Assembly: GCA_002451715.1 (NCBI GenBank)
Contig: DKDD01000039.1
Coordinates: forward strand, 4,584 to 14,101
DNA: 9,518 nt
Reading direction: 5' to 3'
Origin: Ruminococcaceae bacterium UBA6857
GTDB lineage: Bacteria > Bacillota > Clostridia > Oscillospirales > Acutalibacteraceae
Each line of letters starts with the position of its first letter. The stretch's first letter is position 1. Of the stretch, positions 4,940 to 9,518 are shown piece by piece. The notes below the pieces were generated by a model. The model was not told the origin of the DNA and did not search any database. It saw nothing but the letters and a program-made list of their open reading frames with translations. The position numbers were made by a program, and so were the translations under genes.

Positions 4940-6384
4940 GCAAAAATGTTCTTGCGCTTGATTTCGGTGCTTCTTCCGGAAGAGCGATTCTTGCGTCCTT
5001 TGACGGAGAAAAAATCAGCCTTCGCGAAGTTCACCGCTTTGTCAATGAACCTGTTGAAAAAGACGGAAAACTTTTTTGGAACTTTGACGCACTTTTAAAA
5101 GACCTTGAAGAGGGAATCGCGAAAGCGAACCAAACCGCACCGTTTGATTCAATCGGAATTGACACCTGGGGCGTTGATTACGGTATGCTCAAAAAGGACG
5201 GTTCGCTCCTTTCGCTTCCGCGCCATTACCGCGACGGAAGAACAAACGGACTTTCAAAAACGCTTGACGCCAAAGGGCTTTATCACCGCACCGGTATCCA
5301 GATTATGGATATCAACACACTTTTTCAGCTTATGAGTGAGCGCGACGAAAACGGCTTTGAAAAATGTGAAAAGATTTTGCCTATGCCTGACCTTTTTGCA
5401 TACTTTCTTACCGGTGAAGTTTCTGCCGAGCGTTCGATTGCAAGCACAACTCAGATTCTCTCTTCAGAAAACGGAAACTGGGACAAAGAACTTTTGAAGG
5501 AGCTGAACATTCCTGTTTCGATTCTTCCGCCGATTGTTGAAAGCGGAAGCAAAAAAGGCGTTCTTTTGAAGTCGGTTTGCGAAAGGCTTTCTGTTCCGGC
5601 GGTACCCGTTACCGCGGTTTGCGGCCACGACACACAGTGTGCCGCCTTCGCCGCACCGTTCAAAAAAGGGGAGGAAGCGGTTTTTCTCAGTTGCGGAACA
5701 TGGTCGCTTCTCGGCGCGGAGCTTGATTTTCCCGTGCTCACCGACGAAGCCGCAAAATGCGGACTTTCAAACGAAGTCGGCTACGGTAAAAAAGTAACAT
5801 TCCTCAAAAATATAATCGGTCTTTGGCTCGTTCAGGAATCAAGGCGCGAATATAAGAGGCAAGGCCTTGATTTGAGCTTTGCCGAAATTGAAAAACTTGC
5901 GCGCGAAGCGGGCGAAAGCAAATGCTTCATTGACCCCGATGATCCGCTCTTTACTCCGCCCGGCGATATTCCGGCGCGTATTCAAAAATACTGCGAAGAA
6001 ACAAATCAGTATGTTCCGAAAACAACGGGCGAAATTTTTCGCTGTATCTATGAAAGCCTCTCGATGAAATACCGCATGGCAACGGAAGAAATTGAGCATT
6101 GCACAGGCAAAAAGTTCGGCACGATTCATATCGTCGGCGGCGGAGTGCAAGACAGTCTTCTTTGCTCGCTTACCGCAACTTACTGCAAAAGAAAAGTTAC
6201 CGCAGGCCCCGTTGAAGCAACGGCTTTTGGCAATGCGGCAGTTCAGCTTCTTGCGCTCGGCGAATTTTCGTCGGAAGAAGAGGCAAGAGCGTGCATTGCA
6301 TGCTCGGAAGAAAACAAAACGTATTTTCCCGAAGAAAGCGGCGAAGAAAAATACGAAACCTTTAAAAAAGCAATTTCAAAATAA
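4936..6384 (+). CDS. rhaB: Rhamnulokinase-type FGGY sugar kinase, probably acting as L-fuculokinase
   Basis: This 482-residue cytoplasmic kinase should phosphorylate L-fuculose at O-1 with ATP in this operon. By sequence it is a RhaB-type enzyme: LALDFGASSGRAIL (6-19) for phosphate binding, DSIGIDTWGVDYGML (71-85), YRDGRTNG (98-105), the catalytic Asp in CGHDTQCAAF (D232), LSCGTWSLLG (251-260), LKNIIGLWLVQ (290-300), and HIVGGGVQDSLL (398-409) with AGPVEATAFGN (423-433) at the adenosine site. These match E. coli RhaB far better than E. coli FucK, whose N-terminus differs. Length is normal for RhaB (about 490). Its start overlaps the fucU stop by four bases, with GGAGG at 4924-4928. FucI follows after a 33-base gap. 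It could serve both L-fuculose and L-rhamnulose; no rhamnose isomerase is present here. Confidence 0.9.
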   Translation: MSKNVLALDFGASSGRAILASFDGEKISLREVHRFVNEPVEKDGKLFWNFDALLKDLEEGIAKANQTAPFDSIGIDTWGVDYGMLKKDGSLLSLPRHYRDGRTNGLSKTLDAKGLYHRTGIQIMDINTLFQLMSERDENGFEKCEKILPMPDLFAYFLTGEVSAERSIASTTQILSSENGNWDKELLKELNIPVSILPPIVESGSKKGVLLKSVCERLSVPAVPVTAVCGHDTQCAAFAAPFKKGEEAVFLSCGTWSLLGAELDFPVLTDEAAKCGLSNEVGYGKKVTFLKNIIGLWLVQESRREYKRQGLDLSFAEIEKLAREAGESKCFIDPDDPLFTPPGDIPARIQKYCEETNQYVPKTTGEIFRCIYESLSMKYRMATEEIEHCTGKKFGTIHIVGGGVQDSLLCSLTATYCKRKVTAGPVEATAFGNAAVQLLALGEFSSEEEARACIACSEENKTYFPEESGEEKYETFKKAISK

Positions 6385-6417
6385 ACCATAAAAATTAAGA
6401 AAGCGAGTGATATTATT

Positions 6418-8217
6418 ATGTATCCGAGAATCGGTATTCGTCCCGTCATCGACGGAAGACAGTTCGGCGTTCGTGAGGACCTTGAAGAGCAAACCATGAA
6501 CATGGCTTTTGCCGCAAAAAAGCTTATTGAAGAAAATCTTCGCTATCCTGACGGAAAAAGCGTTGAATGTGTAATTGCGCCGTCAACAATCGGCGGCGGT
6601 GCGGAAGCTTTTGAATGTGAAAGCTTTTTCCGTACTCAGAACGTTTGCGCAACCCTTTCAGTAACTCCCTGCTGGTGCTACGGCAGCGAAACAATGGATC
6701 TTAATCCGCTCACAATCAAAGCCGTTTGGGGCTTTAACGGAACAGAACGTCCCGGTGCGGTTTATCTTGCTGCTTGCATGGCGGCTCACGCACAGCGCGG
6801 TCTTCCTGCTTTTTCAATCTATGGCAGAGATGTTCAGGACAAGGACGAAAAGGAAGTTCCGGCCGATGTCCGCGAAAAAATTCTTCGCTTTGCAAAGTGC
6901 GCAATTGCCGTCGGAGTAATGCGCGACAAGGCTTATGTGGGTCTCGGCAGTGTTTCGATGGGTATTGCAGGCTCATACTGCAATTCGGACTTCTTCCAAA
7001 ACTATCTTGGAATCCGTGCGGAGTGGGTTGATCTTACCGAAATTTTAAGACGTATTCACCTTGGAATCTATGACCATGAAGAATATGAAAAAGCTCTTGC
7101 GTGGGTCAAAGAAAACTGCCGCGAAGGTTATGATGTTAATAAAGACGTTCCTGAGGACGACGAAATTGATCCGTTCAAAATCAAAAAGCCGCGTACAGCC
7201 GAAGAAAAGGCAAAGGAATGGGAGTTTATCGTCAAGTTCACTCTTATTGCACAGGACATCTTTTTCGGAAACAAAAAGCTTCTTGAAATGGGCTGGAAAG
7301 AAGAAAGTCGCGGAAGAAACGCAATCCTCGGCGGTTTCCAGGGTCAGCGTATGTGGACAGACTGGCTCCCGAACGGCGATTTCACCGAAGCAATCATGAA
7401 CTCAAGCTTCAACTGGAACGGAAAGAAAGAACCGTCGATTCTTGCAACCGAGAACGACGGGCTCAACGGAACGGCAATGCTTTTCGGAAAGCTCCTCACG
7501 GGCGGCGCAACAATTTTTGCAGATGTTCGCACATACTGGAGTCCCGAAGCTGTTAAGCGCGTAACGGGGGTTGAACCGACCGGAAAAGCCGCAAACGGTT
7601 TTATTCACCTCATCAACAGCGGAGCCGCCGCCCTTGACGGAACAGGCGAAAGCACATATGACGGAAAAACCGGCGTTATGAAGCCGTGGTGGGACGTTAC
7701 GGACAAGGACATCAAAGCAATGCTTGACGCAACCGATTGGGCGCCGGCAAACCTCGGCTATTTCCGCGGCGGCGGATTCTCGTCGCATTACCGCACCCGC
7801 GCCGAAATGCCGGTAACCATGATTCGTGTCAACATTCTCAACGGCAATCAGCCGCTTCTTCAGATTGCAGAGGGCTACACCGTTGACCTTCCCGACGAGA
7901 TTCATAAACCGCTTGACGAAAGAACAGACAAAACATGGCCGACAACGTGGTTTGTTCCGAACCTCACCGGTGAGGGCGCATTCAAAGATGTTTATCACGT
8001 TATGGCAAACTGGGGCGCAAACCACGGTTGCCTTGCATACGGTCACATCGGTGCAGACCTCATCACCCTTGCAAGTATGCTCAGAATCCCTGTTTCCATG
8101 CATAATGTTGACGAAAGCAGAATCTATCGTCCGCACACATGGAGCGCATTCGGAACAAAGGACCTTGAAAGTGCCGATTACCGTGCTTGCGAAAGCTACG
8201 GCCCGATGTATAAATAA
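6418..8217 (+). CDS. fucI: L-fucose isomerase
   Basis: This 599-residue cytoplasmic enzyme converts L-fucose to L-fuculose, the first committed step; the family is hexameric and Mn-dependent and also isomerises D-arabinose. Identity with E. coli FucI (591 residues) is evident throughout: IGIRPVIDGR (5-14), LEEQTMNMA (22-30), TPCWCYGSETMDL (83-95), WGFNGTERPGAVYLAA (104-119), FQGQRMWTDWLPNGD (307-321). The active-site residues equivalent to E. coli E337, D361 and H528 are E345 in LATENDGLNG, D369 in FADVRTYWSPEA and H536 in NWGANHG. A charged stretch near 240-266 is about 12 residues longer than in E. coli. The ribosome site is weak (GAG in GCGAGTG, 11 bases before the ATG), unlike the other three genes. 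It is the last gene of the operon and runs into a terminator. Confidence 0.98.
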   Translation: MYPRIGIRPVIDGRQFGVREDLEEQTMNMAFAAKKLIEENLRYPDGKSVECVIAPSTIGGGAEAFECESFFRTQNVCATLSVTPCWCYGSETMDLNPLTIKAVWGFNGTERPGAVYLAACMAAHAQRGLPAFSIYGRDVQDKDEKEVPADVREKILRFAKCAIAVGVMRDKAYVGLGSVSMGIAGSYCNSDFFQNYLGIRAEWVDLTEILRRIHLGIYDHEEYEKALAWVKENCREGYDVNKDVPEDDEIDPFKIKKPRTAEEKAKEWEFIVKFTLIAQDIFFGNKKLLEMGWKEESRGRNAILGGFQGQRMWTDWLPNGDFTEAIMNSSFNWNGKKEPSILATENDGLNGTAMLFGKLLTGGATIFADVRTYWSPEAVKRVTGVEPTGKAANGFIHLINSGAAALDGTGESTYDGKTGVMKPWWDVTDKDIKAMLDATDWAPANLGYFRGGGFSSHYRTRAEMPVTMIRVNILNGNQPLLQIAEGYTVDLPDEIHKPLDERTDKTWPTTWFVPNLTGEGAFKDVYHVMANWGANHGCLAYGHIGADLITLASMLRIPVSMHNVDESRIYRPHTWSAFGTKDLESADYRACESYGPMYK

Positions 8218-8226
8218 GTCACATTT

Positions 8227-8258
8227 AAAAACAGCGGGCGATTTCGTCCGCTGTTTTT
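8227..8258 (+). terminator. Intrinsic terminator of the fucose operon
   Basis: An 11-bp stem (8227-8237 with 8248-8258) ends in five T, ten bases after the fucI stop. The arms are A-rich on the left and T-rich on the right, so the hairpin has a T tail on either strand and may act in both directions. Confidence 0.85.
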
Positions 8259-8301
8259 CGTTTCCGACCTTTAAAAGTCAGGAAAACCATTGCCGAAAAA
8301 T

Positions 8302-8343
8302 AAAAGGTCTGCCGCAACGAATGATTTGCGGCAGACCTTTTTT
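8302..8343. terminator. Strong bidirectional terminator between fucI and the carboxypeptidase gene
   Basis: A perfect 16-bp stem (8302-8317 with 8325-8340) closes a seven-base loop. On the plus strand it ends in seven T (8337-8343); on the minus strand it is followed by TTTTATTTTT. It begins four bases after the carboxypeptidase stop, so it is chiefly that gene's terminator, and it also backs up the fucose operon terminator. Confidence 0.92.
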
Positions 8344-8347
8344 GCTG

Positions 8348-9518
8348 TCAGTAAATTATTCCGACCGAATCCAGCCATTCTTCAAGGCAAAGTCCGCTTT
8401 GTTTAATTGCTTTTGCATTTTTGATTCCGACAAAGCGCCAGTGCCACGGTTCATACATTACACCGGTTACATTTTGTTTGCCATTCGGATAGCGGAGAAT
8501 AAAGCCGTAATTTTGCGCATTTTTCATCAGCCACGCAAATTCTTTTGTCTTTTCAAAAGAATTAAGCGTGTTGCAAATATCCATTGCAAGGCCGAGATTA
8601 TGTTCGCTTGTTCCCGGTGGAAGAATAACTTCTGCGGCTTTTTTTGCCGCGGCTTCGCGGCTTAGACCGTATTGATTCATGTATACGTTTGTGAGGTTAT
8701 TATAGTTCCATTCCTGGTGAATATAGCTTCGATAGCCGGAATAGGGAGTGAGTGTTACGCCGTCTTTTTTTGCCGCACGGTACATTTTAAGATAGTACGG
8801 TGTGACGCGCTTGTCAAGTCTTGTTCCGCTGTCCATAACATAGCTTACCGCCGTTTCGTGATTTCTTGAAAACTCTCTTGTAAAATTCACAACAACAAGT
8901 TTCCAATCCTGTCCCTCGATGTCAACAATAAGTCTTCCGCTTTCGGAATATTTTTGTTTCGAAGTTTTGACTTTGACGGCTTTTGAACTTATCGCGTAAT
9001 AGTTTTTTCCGTCAACTTTTTTATAAGGAGTAACCGCATAGCGATGAACGCTTTTCGGAAGAAGGTTGTTTATTTTAATTTCGTTCGTTTTTACTCTTTT
9101 GAGCGGAACAAAGCTGTCGGTTTCTTTGTCGTATTCGCGAACCAAAAAGCGCGTGTCGCTGTCATATTTTTCCCATGTGAGGGTAACGGAGGTGGGTGTC
9201 ACTTCCTTTACGTTAGGTCTGACGATTCTTTTGGGCGAAATTCTGAACTTTACCGTTTTTGAACCGAAAAAGCCGCTTTCTTTGATTCCCGTAATGATTA
9301 CCGAAGCTCTGCCTACTTCTCGGTTGTTTTTGTATTTAACGGTGTAATGAACGCCTTTTTGAAGCTTTTCTTCGCCGTATGTTACGGTAACGCTCGGCTT
9401 AATTCGCTTTCCGGTGTATATGAAATACCTTTTAAGCTGTACTTTGCAGTTTTTTATGCTGACGGATTTTTGCTCGGTTTCAACACGGTACGGCTCTTTT
9501 GCAAAAGACAAAAACGAA
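8348..9518 (-). CDS. D-alanyl-D-alanine carboxypeptidase (VanY / M15B) with N-terminal Ig-like and Fn3-like domains, N-terminus beyond window
   Basis: The frame is open through the right edge, giving about 389 visible residues; the true start is not seen. The enzyme should trim the terminal D-Ala from peptidoglycan stem peptides outside the membrane. The first visible residues, SFLSFAKEPYR, could be the end of a signal peptide. About residues 25-91 (counted from the TTG at 9511) form an Ig-like domain with YTGKRIKPSVTVTYG, HYTVKYKNN and GRASVIITG; about 97-184 resemble an Fn3 domain (VTPTSVTLTWEKYDSDT, NNLLPKSVHRYAV). The peptidase follows: SGYRSYIHQEWNYNN (258-272), the zinc motif SEHNLGLAMDI with H304 and D311, and EPWHWRFVG with E354 and H357, all consistent with an active enzyme. 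In-frame TTG at 9511 could be misread as a start, but no ribosome site is visible. Confidence 0.9.
   Translation of the reverse strand, partial: SFLSFAKEPYRVETEQKSVSIKNCKVQLKRYFIYTGKRIKPSVTVTYGEEKLQKGVHYTVKYKNNREVGRASVIITGIKESGFFGSKTVKFRISPKRIVRPNVKEVTPTSVTLTWEKYDSDTRFLVREYDKETDSFVPLKRVKTNEIKINNLLPKSVHRYAVTPYKKVDGKNYYAISSKAVKVKTSKQKYSESGRLIVDIEGQDWKLVVVNFTREFSRNHETAVSYVMDSGTRLDKRVTPYYLKMYRAAKKDGVTLTPYSGYRSYIHQEWNYNNLTNVYMNQYGLSREAAAKKAAEVILPPGTSEHNLGLAMDICNTLNSFEKTKEFAWLMKNAQNYGFILRYPNGKQNVTGVMYEPWHWRFVGIKNAKAIKQSGLCLEEWLDSVGIIY

Noticed and set aside
7402..8136. 244-residue minus-strand frame opposite fucI
   Set aside because: It is a shadow of the strongly supported isomerase gene, with no ribosome site, no family signature and a composition explained by the codon bias of the plus strand.
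7826..8665. 279-residue plus-strand frame running from within fucI into the carboxypeptidase gene
   Set aside because: It overlaps fucI in another frame, crosses two terminators and continues antisense to the zinc-site codons of the peptidase. No recognisable protein.

Overview
The window looks like chromosomal DNA from a low-to-mid GC Firmicute, most likely a gut-type Clostridia member. This is an inference from GGAGG ribosome sites, sigma-A-like promoters, CCA encoded in both tRNA genes, a clostridial-style Ig-like repeat in a secreted peptidase, and a fucose operon. I see no phage, transposon, CRISPR array or defence genes. The content is mostly recognisable metabolism, and I do not see a convincing new multi-gene system.

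Layout, left to right. Bases 1-613 (minus) hold the N-terminal two thirds of a PLP lyase of the threonine aldolase family, cut by the window edge, with its own promoter. Bases 614-997 are intergenic and contain that promoter, an imperfect palindrome and the terminator of the next minus-strand unit. Bases 998-3133 (minus) are a two-gene operon: a fold-type I aminotransferase followed by an ornithine cyclodeaminase/mu-crystallin family reductase. It has a candidate promoter at 3169-3197 and a terminator at 861-893. Bases 3281-3542 (minus) are a tRNA-Thr(UGU) - tRNA-Tyr(GUA) unit with a near-consensus promoter and a terminator; a perfect 10-bp inverted repeat lies over the promoter.

Bases 3683-8258 (plus) form a complete L-fucose catabolic operon: promoter, class II aldolase (fucA), mutarotase (fucU), a RhaB-type kinase, L-fucose isomerase (fucI) and terminator. 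The expected pathway is anomer interconversion (FucU), L-fucose to L-fuculose (FucI), phosphorylation (kinase), then cleavage to dihydroxyacetone phosphate and L-lactaldehyde (FucA). No transporter, regulator, fucosidase or lactaldehyde reductase is in the window. Bases 8348-9518 (minus) are a secreted-type D,D-carboxypeptidase (VanY/M15B) whose N-terminus lies beyond the window; it converges on fucI across two hairpin terminators.

The points most worth a second look are the dyad over the tRNA promoter, the contrast in leucine codon use between the tRNA-adjacent aminotransferase/cyclodeaminase operon and the fucose operon, the possible cyclic-imine chemistry of that pair, and the use of a rhamnulokinase-type enzyme in a fucose pathway.
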